DNA of 64,000 bases, from positions 2,237,001 to 2,301,000 of the forward strand of contig NZ_CP032548.1 in NCBI RefSeq assembly GCF_003867015.1. The letters are read 5' to 3'. How positions within the stretch are numbered: the stretch's first letter is position 1; each line of letters starts with the position of its first letter. Shown one piece after another: positions 18,249 through 27,127 of this stretch. The translations under genes and the position numbers were made by a program. The stretch comes from Tenacibaculum singaporense. Its GTDB lineage: Bacteria; Bacteroidota; Bacteroidia; Flavobacteriales; Flavobacteriaceae. The notes below the pieces were generated by a model. The model did not search any database. It worked only from the letters and a program-made list of their open reading frames with translations, and was not told the origin of the DNA.

Positions 18249-19487
18249 ATGGCAATTGTAAAACCATTTAAAGCTGTTAGAGCCACCAGAGATAAAGTTG
18301 CTTTAGTATCTTCTAAATCTTATGAGATTTATACGCCTGCGGAAATTGGAGCAAAACTCGATTTTAATCCATACACTTTTTTACATGTAATTAACCCAGG
18401 TTATAAATATCATAAACAAGATGTAACAGGAGAACAACGCTTTAAATTGGTACACAATCGTTACTTAGAATTCAAAGAAAATGAAGTCTTTAAGCAAGAT
18501 GAAACTCCTGCTTATTACGTATATCAAAAAATAACTCCAAATGATAATTTCTGTGGAATCATTGCTGCCACTTCTGTAGAAGATTATCATAATGAAGTAA
18601 TAAAAAAGCACGAAGACACGTTAAAAGAGCGTGAATTATTGTTTGAAAACTACTTAAAAAATACAGGTTTTAATGCAGAACCAGTGCTACTCACCTACCC
18701 TGACAATGATGTAATTAATGCTATTATAAAAAAATATCAGGAAGAAAGAGCCGAATACGAGTTTTCTACATCTGATAGGGATTTACATTTTTTATGGGTT
18801 ATAAACGAAGAGAAAGATGTAGAGCAAATAGCAAAAGCTTTCAAAGGAGTTAACACCCTATATATTGCTGATGGACATCATCGTTCAACATCTTCATGTT
18901 TATTGGCACAAAATTTAGCAGAGAATAATCCAAAACATACAGGAAAAGAAGACTATAACTTTTTCATGAGTTACCTATTACCTGAAAGTCAGGTAAAAAT
19001 TTACGAATTCAATAGATTTATAAGAGATTTAAACGGGTTAACTCCTGAAGAACTCTTAATCGAACTTGACACGCACTTTAGAATTGAAAATCGTGGACAG
19101 GAATTATATAGACCTAAAGAAAAACACCATTTTAGCATGTATTTAAATGGTGAATTTTATGCTTTGTATTTACGTAAATCAGCTTATGAATTTACTGACT
19201 GTTTAAGTGAATTAGATGCTTATATTTTATATACAACCGTTTTAGAGCCTATTTTAGGAATTGAGGATATTAGAAACGCCTCTAAAATTGTATATTCTCA
19301 AGACAAATCTGACGGGTTAGAATTAAAAACAAAGGTTGACAGTGGTGAATTTAAAGTTTCTTTTGGAATGTTACCTACTAATATTCAAGAACTAAAAACT
19401 ATTGTTGATGCTGGCTTAATGATGCCACCGAAAACAACCTACATAGAACCTAAGTTAAGAAGTGCTTTAACTATTTATGAGTTTTAG
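18249..19487 (+). CDS. DUF1015 family protein
   Basis: Protein of 412 residues in the DUF1015 family, function unproven, frequently found next to serA/serC in many phyla. Conserved blocks are the N-terminal VKPFKAVRAT, HVINPGY, and the central YIADGHHRSTSS, whose histidines suggest a metal or nucleotide site. It starts 3 bp after the serA-like stop, so the two are almost surely co-translated. A role in serine metabolism is inferred from neighbourhood only. No signal peptide is seen. Confidence 0.88.
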   Translation: MAIVKPFKAVRATRDKVALVSSKSYEIYTPAEIGAKLDFNPYTFLHVINPGYKYHKQDVTGEQRFKLVHNRYLEFKENEVFKQDETPAYYVYQKITPNDNFCGIIAATSVEDYHNEVIKKHEDTLKERELLFENYLKNTGFNAEPVLLTYPDNDVINAIIKKYQEERAEYEFSTSDRDLHFLWVINEEKDVEQIAKAFKGVNTLYIADGHHRSTSSCLLAQNLAENNPKHTGKEDYNFFMSYLLPESQVKIYEFNRFIRDLNGLTPEELLIELDTHFRIENRGQELYRPKEKHHFSMYLNGEFYALYLRKSAYEFTDCLSELDAYILYTTVLEPILGIEDIRNASKIVYSQDKSDGLELKTKVDSGEFKVSFGMLPTNIQELKTIVDAGLMMPPKTTYIEPKLRSALTIYEF

Positions 19488-19511
19488 TGTAAAGTCTGAT
19501 AAAAAATTATT

Positions 19512-20180
19512 ATGATTACAGGAATTAAAGAAAATCTTCAAAAAATAAAATCAACACTACCAGAAAATGTAACGTTAGTTGCTGTTTCTAAAACCAAACC
19601 TATTGCCGATATACAAGAAGCTTACGATGCTGGGCAACGAGTATTTGGTGAGAATAAAATACAGGAAATGGTAGCTAAGTATGATGAATTGCCTAAAGAC
19701 ATAAAATGGCATATGATTGGTCACCTACAACGTAATAAGGTAAAGTACATGGCTCATTTTGTTGATTTAATTCATGGTGTAGATAGTTTTAAAACACTGA
19801 AAGAAATAAACAAACAGGCTAAAAAACATAATAGAGTTATTAATTGTTTGTTACAAGCACGAATTGCTAAAGAAGATACCAAATTTGGGTTACCTTTTGA
19901 AGATATTGAAGCTATTTTAGCTTCGGAAGAATTAAAAGAACTTGAAAATATAAAAATTGTTGGTTTAATGGGAATGGCTACGTTTACAGATAACCAAGAA
20001 CAATTACAAGAAGAGTTTTCTTCATTAGCTAATTTCTTTAATAAAAATCAAGAAAACTATCCTAATTTACAAATATTATCTATGGGAATGAGTGGTGATT
20101 ATGAATTAGCCATAAAAAATGGCAGTACAATGGTACGAATAGGAAGCTCTATTTTTGGAGTTAGAAATTATATTGCTTAG
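19512..20180 (+). CDS. YggS/PLPBP family pyridoxal-phosphate-binding protein
   Basis: Single-domain PLP protein of the YggS/PROSC family that buffers cellular vitamin B6 rather than catalysing a known reaction. The 222 residues match the family. The PLP lysine is in VAVSKTKP. Other blocks are FGENKIQEM, WHMIGHLQRNKV, LMGMAT and MGMSGDYELAI, followed by VRIGSSIFG, which binds the phosphate. It fits beside a PLP enzyme gene (serC) in the same + strand run. It starts 24 bp after the DUF1015 gene. Confidence 0.93.
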   Translation: MITGIKENLQKIKSTLPENVTLVAVSKTKPIADIQEAYDAGQRVFGENKIQEMVAKYDELPKDIKWHMIGHLQRNKVKYMAHFVDLIHGVDSFKTLKEINKQAKKHNRVINCLLQARIAKEDTKFGLPFEDIEAILASEELKELENIKIVGLMGMATFTDNQEQLQEEFSSLANFFNKNQENYPNLQILSMGMSGDYELAIKNGSTMVRIGSSIFGVRNYIA

Positions 20181-20213
20181 ATTTACATAGACCAGCTTAA
20201 AAAAGGGAGAGAT

Positions 20214-21311
20214 TTGTACGCTATTTTAGACATTGAAACTACTGGAGGAAAATATAACGAAGAAGGAATTACAGAAATTGCCATCTATAAATATGACGGA
20301 CATCAAATTATAGATCAATTCATTAGCTTAGTAAATCCAGAAAGAGAAATTCAGGAGTTTGTTGTAAAACTTACTGGTATTAATAACAAAATGCTGCGAA
20401 ATGCACCCAAGTTTTATGAAGTAGCGAAAAGAATTGTTGAAATAACTCAAGATTGCTTTATTGTAGCTCACAATGCTAATTTTGATTATCGTATTCTTCG
20501 TACCGAATTTGACCGATTAGGCTATAAATATAAACGTAATACGCTTTGTACAGTAACTTTAAGTAAAAAACTTATCCCTGAATCTCCATCTCATAGTCTG
20601 GGGAAACTATGTAAATTTTTGGGAATTCCTATGTCTGATCGTCATAGAGCTACAGGTGATGCATTAGCCACTGTACAATTATTTAAATTATTGATAGATA
20701 AAGATGTTGAGAAAAATATCATTCAACAATCTATAAAGTATTTTGATAACAGACATGAAAAGTTTCGTATTCAAAGAATATTAGATAGTTTACCTGAAAA
20801 AGAAGGTCTTTTTTACGTCCATAATCATGAGGGAACTATCATTTTTGTAGGTAGAGGTAAAAATATAAAACAAGAAACTAACAAACTCTTTTTAAAAGAA
20901 ACCAGAAAAGCTTTAAAAGTAATAAAAAGAGTTGCTAGGGTTTCTTATGAAGAAACGGGAAATATACTTTTTACACGCTTAAAATACCATTTAGAGCTTG
21001 AAAAGCTAAAACCTAAGTACAATATCATTAGAAAAAGAAAAATTACAGATAGAAACTTTAATCATGATAACATGCTTATCGTTGATAAAGGTAGAGTTCC
21101 AGAAGAACACGCTGTAATTTTAATTGAAAAAAACGAAGTTGTAGGATATACATATACCAATCTTGCATTTCAAGAAAACCAATTGTCTATTCTAAAATCA
21201 ATGCTCACTCCTATTGAACACAAAGAGCTAGCAAAAACCATCATTAAAAACTATTTACTAAAAAATAAAGTGTCTAAAATAGTACGATTACAAGTTGAAA
21301 ATAATTTGTAA
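20214..21311 (+). CDS. DnaQ-like 3'-5' exonuclease with degenerate GIY-YIG domain
   Basis: Two-domain protein of 365 residues. The N-terminal DEDDh exonuclease (1-175) has ExoI DIETTG, ExoII HNANFDYRIL and ExoIII HRATGDALA. The C-terminal part (about 190-275) aligns with the GIY-YIG/UvrC-N fold, but the two signature motifs are weakened: GLFYVH for GIYxxx and IFVGRG for YIG. Related DnaQ-UvrC-like fusions are often annotated as DNA polymerase III epsilon. The start is TTG at 20214, chosen because the ExoI motif begins five residues later and GGGAGAG lies 8 bases upstream. A role in DNA repair or proofreading is inferred. Confidence 0.85.
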   Translation: MYAILDIETTGGKYNEEGITEIAIYKYDGHQIIDQFISLVNPEREIQEFVVKLTGINNKMLRNAPKFYEVAKRIVEITQDCFIVAHNANFDYRILRTEFDRLGYKYKRNTLCTVTLSKKLIPESPSHSLGKLCKFLGIPMSDRHRATGDALATVQLFKLLIDKDVEKNIIQQSIKYFDNRHEKFRIQRILDSLPEKEGLFYVHNHEGTIIFVGRGKNIKQETNKLFLKETRKALKVIKRVARVSYEETGNILFTRLKYHLELEKLKPKYNIIRKRKITDRNFNHDNMLIVDKGRVPEEHAVILIEKNEVVGYTYTNLAFQENQLSILKSMLTPIEHKELAKTIIKNYLLKNKVSKIVRLQVENNL

Positions 21312-21343
21312 TATTGCTATAGAGCATTCAAAAATCTGACCTT

Positions 21344-22159
21344 TTGGATAATAAAACACTTAATTGGAGAGAAAAATTACACGAAGTAATCTATGAAGCA
21401 GATACATCTGCTGGTAGGCTATTTGATATTGCTTTATTATTTGCAATTTTAGCAAGTATTATATTAGTAATGCTTGAAAGTGTTGAAAGCTTTGACAATA
21501 AGCATCATAATTTCTTATACGTATCTGAGTGGGTTATTACCATCTTTTTTTCAATTGAATACATCCTTCGAATAATTTCAATAAAAAAACCAACAAAATA
21601 TATTTTTAGCTTTTATGGTATTATAGATTTACTTTCTACTATTCCTATGTACCTAACGTTCTTTTTTGTAGGTACCCATAGTAGTTTAATAGCATTAAGA
21701 GCATTACGTTTATTAAGAGTTTTTAGGATTTTAAAAGTCTCTAGATATATTGGAGAGTCAAATCAATTAATAAAAGCTTTAAATGCTAGTAAAGCTAAAA
21801 TTGGAGTCTTTCTTTATTTTGTGTTGATTATCTGTATCATTTTAGGTTCCGTAATGTATTTTATTGAAGGGGCTGAAAACGGCTTTACAAGTATTCCTAG
21901 AAGCATTTATTGGTCAATAGTAACACTTACAACCGTTGGTTATGGAGATATTGCTCCGCAAACCGCTTTAGGACAATTTATTGCAAGTATTACTGTAATT
22001 ATTGGTTATGCTATTATCGCTATTCCTACAGGAATAGTAAGTTCAGAAATGACCAAAAAAAAGGTACATCTAAACACCCAATCTTGCCCAAATTGCTCCT
22101 ATGAAGGGCATAAAGATGATGCAGAATTTTGTTATCATTGCGGAACAAAACTGAACTAA
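21344..22159 (+). CDS. Voltage-gated potassium channel with C-terminal zinc ribbon
   Basis: Six-helix ion channel of 271 residues. The voltage-sensor S4 helix carries regularly spaced arginines (118-136). The pore has the K+ selectivity filter TTVGYGD (196-202), followed by S6. A short cytoplasmic tail ends in a zinc-ribbon motif: Cys248-x2-Cys251 and Cys263-x2-Cys266. No RCK domain is present. The start appears to be TTG at 21344; the frame opens after a TAG at 21320-21322 and offers no earlier ATG. The stop abuts the miaA ATG, indicating translational coupling. Confidence 0.87.
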   Translation: MDNKTLNWREKLHEVIYEADTSAGRLFDIALLFAILASIILVMLESVESFDNKHHNFLYVSEWVITIFFSIEYILRIISIKKPTKYIFSFYGIIDLLSTIPMYLTFFFVGTHSSLIALRALRLLRVFRILKVSRYIGESNQLIKALNASKAKIGVFLYFVLIICIILGSVMYFIEGAENGFTSIPRSIYWSIVTLTTVGYGDIAPQTALGQFIASITVIIGYAIIAIPTGIVSSEMTKKKVHLNTQSCPNCSYEGHKDDAEFCYHCGTKLN

Positions 22160-23068
22160 ATGTCTCAAAAGAATACGTTAATTACAATTGTTGGTGCAAC
22201 TGCTATTGGTAAAACAGCACTAAGCATTAAACTAGCTCAGCATTTTAATTGTGATATTATTTCGTGTGACTCTCGTCAGTTTTATAAAGAAATGACTATA
22301 GGAACAGCTGTTCCTGTCCCCGAAGAACTGGATGCTGCTCCACATCATTTTATTCAAAACAGAAGTATTTTTGAGGATTATTCAGTAGGACAGTTTGAAA
22401 AAGATGCATTAAAAACTCTAGACATACTGTTTATCAAAAATCCAGTTCAAATAATGGTAGGTGGAAGTGGTTTATATGTAGATGCTGTTTTAAAAGGATT
22501 AGACTATTTTCCTAATGTAGACTCACAAATAAGAATAGATTTAACTACTGAGTTAGAAAACAAAGGTATAGAACATCTTCAAAATCAATTAAAAAGCCTT
22601 GATTTAGAAGCTTACAACACAATTGCTATAGATAATCCACATCGATTAATCCGTGCATTAGAAATTTGTATAGGCACTGGAAAAACATATAGTTCTTTTA
22701 AAAATAAACCTAAAACACCTCGTAATTTTCAAAGTATAAAAATAGGTTTAAAAGCAGATAGAGAAATTATGTACGATCGCATCAACCGTCGAGTAGATAT
22801 TATGATTGAAAACGGTTTGATAGAAGAAGCTAAAAAACTACATCCTCATAAAAACCTAAACGCACTACAAACAGTAGGATACAGAGAGTTATTTGAATAT
22901 TTTGAAGGTAATTTTACTAAAGAGTTTGCTATTGAGGAAATTAAGAAAAACTCTAGAAGATTTGCCAAACGACAAGGAACATGGTTTCGTAAAGATGCAA
23001 ATACCATATGGTTTGATTTTCAAGAAGATGTTCAAAATATTATAAAAGCCATTGAAAATAAACTTTAA
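22160..23068 (+). CDS. miaA: tRNA dimethylallyltransferase MiaA
   Basis: Adds the dimethylallyl group to A37 of tRNAs that read UNN codons. The 302 residues match the family. The P-loop is GATAIGKT (12-19), followed by CDSRQFYKEM and GTAVP, then MVGGSGLYVDAVLKGL, and the C-terminal KRQGTWFRK. The ATG follows the channel stop directly (TAAATG), so the pair is probably translationally coupled. The sequence is complete, with no odd features. Confidence 0.97.
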   Translation: MSQKNTLITIVGATAIGKTALSIKLAQHFNCDIISCDSRQFYKEMTIGTAVPVPEELDAAPHHFIQNRSIFEDYSVGQFEKDALKTLDILFIKNPVQIMVGGSGLYVDAVLKGLDYFPNVDSQIRIDLTTELENKGIEHLQNQLKSLDLEAYNTIAIDNPHRLIRALEICIGTGKTYSSFKNKPKTPRNFQSIKIGLKADREIMYDRINRRVDIMIENGLIEEAKKLHPHKNLNALQTVGYRELFEYFEGNFTKEFAIEEIKKNSRRFAKRQGTWFRKDANTIWFDFQEDVQNIIKAIENKL

Positions 23069-23101
23069 CGCTTTTTAAGAACACTAAAAAAATCACTTTT
23101 T

Positions 23102-23109
23102 TATATTTG
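23102..23109 (+). promoter_or_regulatory. Predicted -7 element of the Skp-like gene
   Basis: TATATTTG, a perfect TAnnTTTG match, 17 bp before the ATG at 23127. Confidence 0.5.
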
Positions 23110-23126
23110 TCAAAAAACAGAAATAC

Positions 23127-23630
23127 ATGAAACTAAAAATCACTTTTATACTAGCTTTATTTTTTATCGGATTTTCTAATGCTCAAACTAAAGTAGGAAC
23201 AGTAGACAGCGAATTAATCATTAGTAAAATGCCACAAATGAAAGGCGTTTTACAACGAGTAGAAAATTATGGTAAAAAACTAGACTCTAGTTTTCAAATA
23301 AAAGCTACAGAATATAAAGCTAAAGTAGATTCTTTTAAAGCAGAAGAAAAGCTAATGACTGAAGATGACAAGAAAGCTAGATTTCAAGAATTAAGAACTC
23401 TTGAGCAAGAAATGGGTAAATTTCGTCAGAATGGAGCCACTATGATGCAAGTGCAAAGAGATCAAAGCTTACGTCCCTTATATAAAAAGTTAAGTGAGGT
23501 AATAGCCGAAGTTGCTAAAGCAAATGGATATACGCAAATTTTAACTACTAATGGAAATCAATTTGGGTATATTGATGAGCGTTTTGATATCACTCAATTG
23601 GTATTAGATAAATTAGGAATTAAAGAGTAA
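23127..23630 (+). CDS. OmpH/Skp-family periplasmic chaperone
   Basis: Secreted protein of 167 residues: signal peptide (hydrophobic 5-18, cleavage near SNAQT), then an OmpH/Skp-type body starting VGTVDSELIISKMPQM, a long charged coiled-coil segment (about 45-115), and a C-terminal beta strand region (YTQILTTNGNQFGYID). Skp-like proteins escort unfolded outer-membrane proteins through the periplasm. The gene lies apart from the usual bamA-skp cluster, so it is likely a paralogue with an unknown client. It is followed 7 bp later by DUF1853. Confidence 0.87.
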   Translation: MKLKITFILALFFIGFSNAQTKVGTVDSELIISKMPQMKGVLQRVENYGKKLDSSFQIKATEYKAKVDSFKAEEKLMTEDDKKARFQELRTLEQEMGKFRQNGATMMQVQRDQSLRPLYKKLSEVIAEVAKANGYTQILTTNGNQFGYIDERFDITQLVLDKLGIKE

Positions 23631-23637
23631 ATCTTTT

Positions 23638-24459
23638 ATGTACCCCCAAAAAAAAGACTTACAATTACAATATGAAGGATTTTTAAAAACACCTTTTCTA
23701 TGGCATGGAAAAGGTGTTTTTAACTTAGAACAATTTACTACTTCAAAAACTCGAACAACTTCGTTTAACCAAGAAATCACACAAAAATTACGTTTAGGAA
23801 AGTTAGTTGAACGTTTTGTTTCATTTGAATTAAATCAAGATAGTTCTGTATCAATCCTTGCTGAAAATATTCAAATTCAAAAAGAAAAAATTACCGTAGG
23901 TGAATTGGATTGTTTGCTATTAAAAAATAAAAAAACAATTCATTTAGAAGTTATATATAAATTCTATTTGTACGATGCTACTGTTGGCAACTCTGAAATT
24001 GAACATTGGATTGGTCCAAATCGACGTGATTCTCTTATTCAAAAACTAACAAAGCTTCAAGAAAAACAATTACCTCTTCTCTACTCTAACCATACAAAAG
24101 CCTATCTAGACAAATTAAAACTAAAAATTAATGAAATAAAGCAACAAGTGTATTTTAAAACACAGTTATTTGTTCCATTAAAAGACTTTAGAAGTAGTTT
24201 TAAACATGTTAACAATGATTGCATTTATGGTTTTTATGTCTACCCAAAGGAATTAGCAAAATTCTCAGGTTGTAAGTTCTATATTCCTAATAAACATGAT
24301 TGGTTGGTGAATCCGCATTCAAATATTAACTGGTTAACTTTTGAAGCCTTTCAAAATAAACTTCAACAGTTTTTAAATGAAGAAAACGCACCACTTTGTT
24401 GGCTAAAGAAACCAAATGGAGAATTACTTAAATTTTTTGTGGTTTGGTGGAAAGATTAG
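23638..24459 (+). CDS. DUF1853 family protein
   Basis: Cytoplasmic protein of 273 residues resembling DUF1853. It has a conserved central segment (LENQ-like IQIQKEKITVGELDCLLL, then HLEVIYKFYLYD) with a GELD...E.K layout that recalls PD-(D/E)xK nuclease folds: E, D, then E-x-x-x-K. The nuclease link is my inference from pattern only. It also has IEHWIGPNRRDSL. It starts 7 bp after the Skp-like gene and is probably co-transcribed with it. No signal peptide or membrane segment is seen. Confidence 0.78.
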   Translation: MYPQKKDLQLQYEGFLKTPFLWHGKGVFNLEQFTTSKTRTTSFNQEITQKLRLGKLVERFVSFELNQDSSVSILAENIQIQKEKITVGELDCLLLKNKKTIHLEVIYKFYLYDATVGNSEIEHWIGPNRRDSLIQKLTKLQEKQLPLLYSNHTKAYLDKLKLKINEIKQQVYFKTQLFVPLKDFRSSFKHVNNDCIYGFYVYPKELAKFSGCKFYIPNKHDWLVNPHSNINWLTFEAFQNKLQQFLNEENAPLCWLKKPNGELLKFFVVWWKD

Positions 24460-24478
24460 TGTATTTCAAATTACTTAT

Positions 24479-24486
24479 TAAATTTG
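24479..24486 (+). promoter_or_regulatory. Predicted -7 element of the lipoprotein gene
   Basis: TAAATTTG matches TAnnTTTG, 15 bp before the ATG at 24502. It includes the in-frame TTG at 24484, which argues against that TTG as the start. Confidence 0.5.
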
Positions 24487-24501
24487 CTCGCAAAAAAGTT
24501 C

Positions 24502-24897
24502 ATGAAAAATTCAAATATATTTCTCTTACTACTCTTCACTTTACTTATTTTCTCTTCTTGCTTTAAAGATGACGAACCTACCACTTGTGTTGAAGCTGAT
24601 GAAATTTCTCTTGGCTATTTTCAACTAGAGTCTAAAATACATACAAGTAAAAAGTCAGAATTTAAACTTTCAAATGTATGTGATGTAGACACAAGGATAA
24701 CTGAAATACTTCTTAAAGGAGATAATCCTAAAGATTTTAGTGTTGAAGGATTGTCGATAGGAACAAGTATCAGCAGGAAAGGTACTTATTTCAATCTAGT
24801 ATTTACACCAACTAAAGTTGGCATAAGAAAAACTATCATAATAATAAGACATGATACAGGAGAGTTAGCTATGTATTTATCGGGTAAAGGAATATAA
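24502..24897 (+). CDS. Small lipoprotein with Hydin/choice-of-anchor-like beta domain
   Basis: The 131-residue protein starts with a lipoprotein signal (LLLLFTLLIFSSC, lipobox LFSSC-like) followed by an acidic stretch. The remainder looks like one immunoglobulin-like ASPM/SPD-2/Hydin-type domain: NVCDVDTRITEILLKGDNPKDFSV...FTPTKVGIRKTIIIIRHD...LSGKG. Such domains are usually found in large surface proteins; here one stands alone. I chose ATG 24502 over TTG 24484 because the lipoprotein signal begins there and a promoter element overlaps the TTG. Function is unknown. Confidence 0.75.
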   Translation: MKNSNIFLLLLFTLLIFSSCFKDDEPTTCVEADEISLGYFQLESKIHTSKKSEFKLSNVCDVDTRITEILLKGDNPKDFSVEGLSIGTSISRKGTYFNLVFTPTKVGIRKTIIIIRHDTGELAMYLSGKGI

Positions 24898-24944
24898 TTT
24901 TTCTGTTTTAAATACTACTAAAAATACTTCTTGTTAATAGATCT

Positions 24945-25868
24945 CTAAACTTTTTGTGGTTTACTGGTAACCTTTAACTTTGAAATTCGCTTTCTTGATG
25001 TAATAAAATAAACTCCTGATAATAATATAATAGACGCTATTACTGATTGTGTTGTCAAGGTTTCATCTAAAAAATACCACCCTAAAAACAAGGCTACAAC
25101 AGGATTAACATATGCTGATGTCGATACCTTTTCTGTTGGAACAATTTTTAATAAATAATTAAAAGATGTAAATGCAACAATACTTCCAAAAACAATTAAT
25201 AAAAACATAGCTCCTTGCGCTTTAAAAGACCAATCTAAGGGAGAAGACCAGTTTTCATCTAATAATAGAGATGCAGTAAAAAGTAAGCCTCCTGCAAAAA
25301 GCATTTGATATCCTGTACTTACAAAAAAGTTTTTAGGAAGCGTAGCTTTGGCCACAAAAACACTACCGTAACTCCAACTTAATACGCATGAAAAAATCAT
25401 AAAGATTCCTATTAGCATATCTTTTGAAGTCGTAATTTCATTTTGACTTACTAACAAATACATTCCTATAATTCCTAAAACCACTCCAATAATCGATTGT
25501 CTTTGCATTTTCTTTCCATCAATCAAACGTAATAACAACAATACAAATAATGGTTGTGTTGCCGCTAATAAAGCACCAAAACCACTATCAACAAATTTTA
25601 ATGCCCAAACAAACATTCCATTTCCATATACTAAAAAAAGGAAACCAGCTATCGCAGAATTTAAAAATTGTTTTTTAGTCACTTTTATTTCTCTTTTTAA
25701 AAGTTTAGCTATTAACATGATTAGCGCTCCCGATATAGAAAAACGAATAGCTGCCAACAACAATGGTGAAACTTCAGTAACAACAATTTTATTTAGTAAA
25801 TAGGTAGAGCCCCAAATTACATAAATAGCAATAAAAGCGGCTATAATTAGTGGTTTAGATTCTTTCAT
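24945..25868 (-). CDS. EamA/DMT-family transporter
   Basis: Drug/metabolite transporter of 307 residues with ten predicted membrane helices in two EamA repeats. It begins AFIAIYVIWGSTYLLNKIVV and ends with the second-repeat signature ALFLGWYFLDETLTTQSVIAS. The family exports amino acids or other metabolites; the substrate is unknown. It lies 8 bp after the methyltransferase gene on the same strand, so the pair is probably one transcript. The C-terminus is basic and cytoplasmic. Confidence 0.9.
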   Translation of the reverse strand: MKESKPLIIAAFIAIYVIWGSTYLLNKIVVTEVSPLLLAAIRFSISGALIMLIAKLLKREIKVTKKQFLNSAIAGFLFLVYGNGMFVWALKFVDSGFGALLAATQPLFVLLLLRLIDGKKMQRQSIIGVVLGIIGMYLLVSQNEITTSKDMLIGIFMIFSCVLSWSYGSVFVAKATLPKNFFVSTGYQMLFAGGLLFTASLLLDENWSSPLDWSFKAQGAMFLLIVFGSIVAFTSFNYLLKIVPTEKVSTSAYVNPVVALFLGWYFLDETLTTQSVIASIILLSGVYFITSRKRISKLKVTSKPQKV

Positions 25869-25876
25869 AAGCCGAA

Positions 25877-27031
25877 TTACAACAAGGTTTCTAAATAATG
25901 TTGGTCTATTTGATAAGCACTTTTTAATTCTGATATTTTTGCACCAATACGTTCTGAATCTACTTTTTTTGAAGATTTAGCACCAATCAACATTACATTC
26001 TTGCGTGTGTGCTCATTACTTATGAATTCAAAAACTTTAGTATTGTATTGGTGTTTTTCTAAAATCAACGCTCTAATAGTATCAGTAACCATTTCAAACT
26101 GACGTTCTTTAAAAATACCATATTTTAATAAAGGGCTCTCCTGCTCTTTTCCTTTTACTTGTTGACGGATTTGTTTATGACAGCACGGTGCACAAATAAT
26201 TAATTCTGCTTTAGAAACTAACCCTTTGTATATAGCATCATCTGTAGCTGTATCACAAGCATGTAAAGCAATTAAAATATCTATTTTATCATTGTCATAC
26301 TCCTGAATAGGTTGCGCTACAAACAATAAACCTTTGAACCCACATTTTTTAGCAATATCATTACAATAATTTACCAAACTTTCACGTAATTCAATACCTG
26401 TAACACTAGCTGTATACCCTTTTTGATTGACCAAATAATCATATAAAGCAAAGGTTAAATACCCCTTTCCTGACCCCATGTCAACAATATTGATATGATT
26501 AGGTAATTTAACTGATTGTATTTGGGCTTCAATAATCTCTAAATACTTATTTATCTGACGGTATTTATCCGCCATTTTAGGAATTACTTTCCCTCCTTTA
26601 TCCGTTACTCCTAAATGATATAAATATTCGCTGTTTTCAGCTCTTTTCTCTTTTGGTTTATCGTGAGTTTCTGGTAATTTGTTTTTAAAACTAGGCTGCG
26701 TAGTTTTATAGCTTACCTTTTTCTTTTTTGAAATGAATACCAATAAATCATTAGTCAGCGTAAATAAGGTTGCAGCTCTAAAATTTTCTGAAAGTAAGTT
26801 GGTTAATTCCTCTACACTTTCTTCAAAAGAATAGTTTTTTGTTTGGTCATTTGTTTTATATCGATATAAAAACTGAAAACACACGTCTCCTTTTAACGTT
26901 ATTTGACGAACGTATACATTCGACAAGTCATCACTTTTACGAATTGGTTTACTTAAAGTTAATTTTACAAAATCATTTTTTTGAATGCTGTTTTGAAATT
27001 CAATAAACAGTTGATGCAAGGCTTCTTTCAT
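25877..27031 (-). CDS. SAM-dependent methyltransferase (RRNAD1-like)
   Basis: Protein of 384 residues with a variable N-terminal domain and a Rossmann methyltransferase core from about 130. The SAM-binding motif is NIVDMGSGKGYLTFALYDYL, the adenine-contacting acidic motif is TGIELRES, and LIALHACDTATDDAI and CAPCCHKQIRQ follow. The CCHK segment and HACD motif resemble the METTL25/RRNAD1 family. The methyl acceptor is unknown. A -7 element lies just upstream, and the EamA gene follows. Confidence 0.83.
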   Translation of the reverse strand: MKEALHQLFIEFQNSIQKNDFVKLTLSKPIRKSDDLSNVYVRQITLKGDVCFQFLYRYKTNDQTKNYSFEESVEELTNLLSENFRAATLFTLTNDLLVFISKKKKVSYKTTQPSFKNKLPETHDKPKEKRAENSEYLYHLGVTDKGGKVIPKMADKYRQINKYLEIIEAQIQSVKLPNHINIVDMGSGKGYLTFALYDYLVNQKGYTASVTGIELRESLVNYCNDIAKKCGFKGLLFVAQPIQEYDNDKIDILIALHACDTATDDAIYKGLVSKAELIICAPCCHKQIRQQVKGKEQESPLLKYGIFKERQFEMVTDTIRALILEKHQYNTKVFEFISNEHTRKNVMLIGAKSSKKVDSERIGAKISELKSAYQIDQHYLETLL

Positions 27032-27035
27032 ATTG

Positions 27036-27043
27036 CAAAAATA
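27036..27043 (-). promoter_or_regulatory. Possible -7 element of the methyltransferase gene
   Basis: The minus strand reads TATTTTTG, matching TAnnTTTG, four bases before the ATG at 27031. It is another case of a very short or absent 5' leader. Confidence 0.35.
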
Positions 27044-27127
27044 GCCAATCGAACATTAATATTTATCTCATTTTTTATCATTTGTAACATTTTCTATTCT
27101 AAAACGTCTTTAAGAAAATTAAACTGC

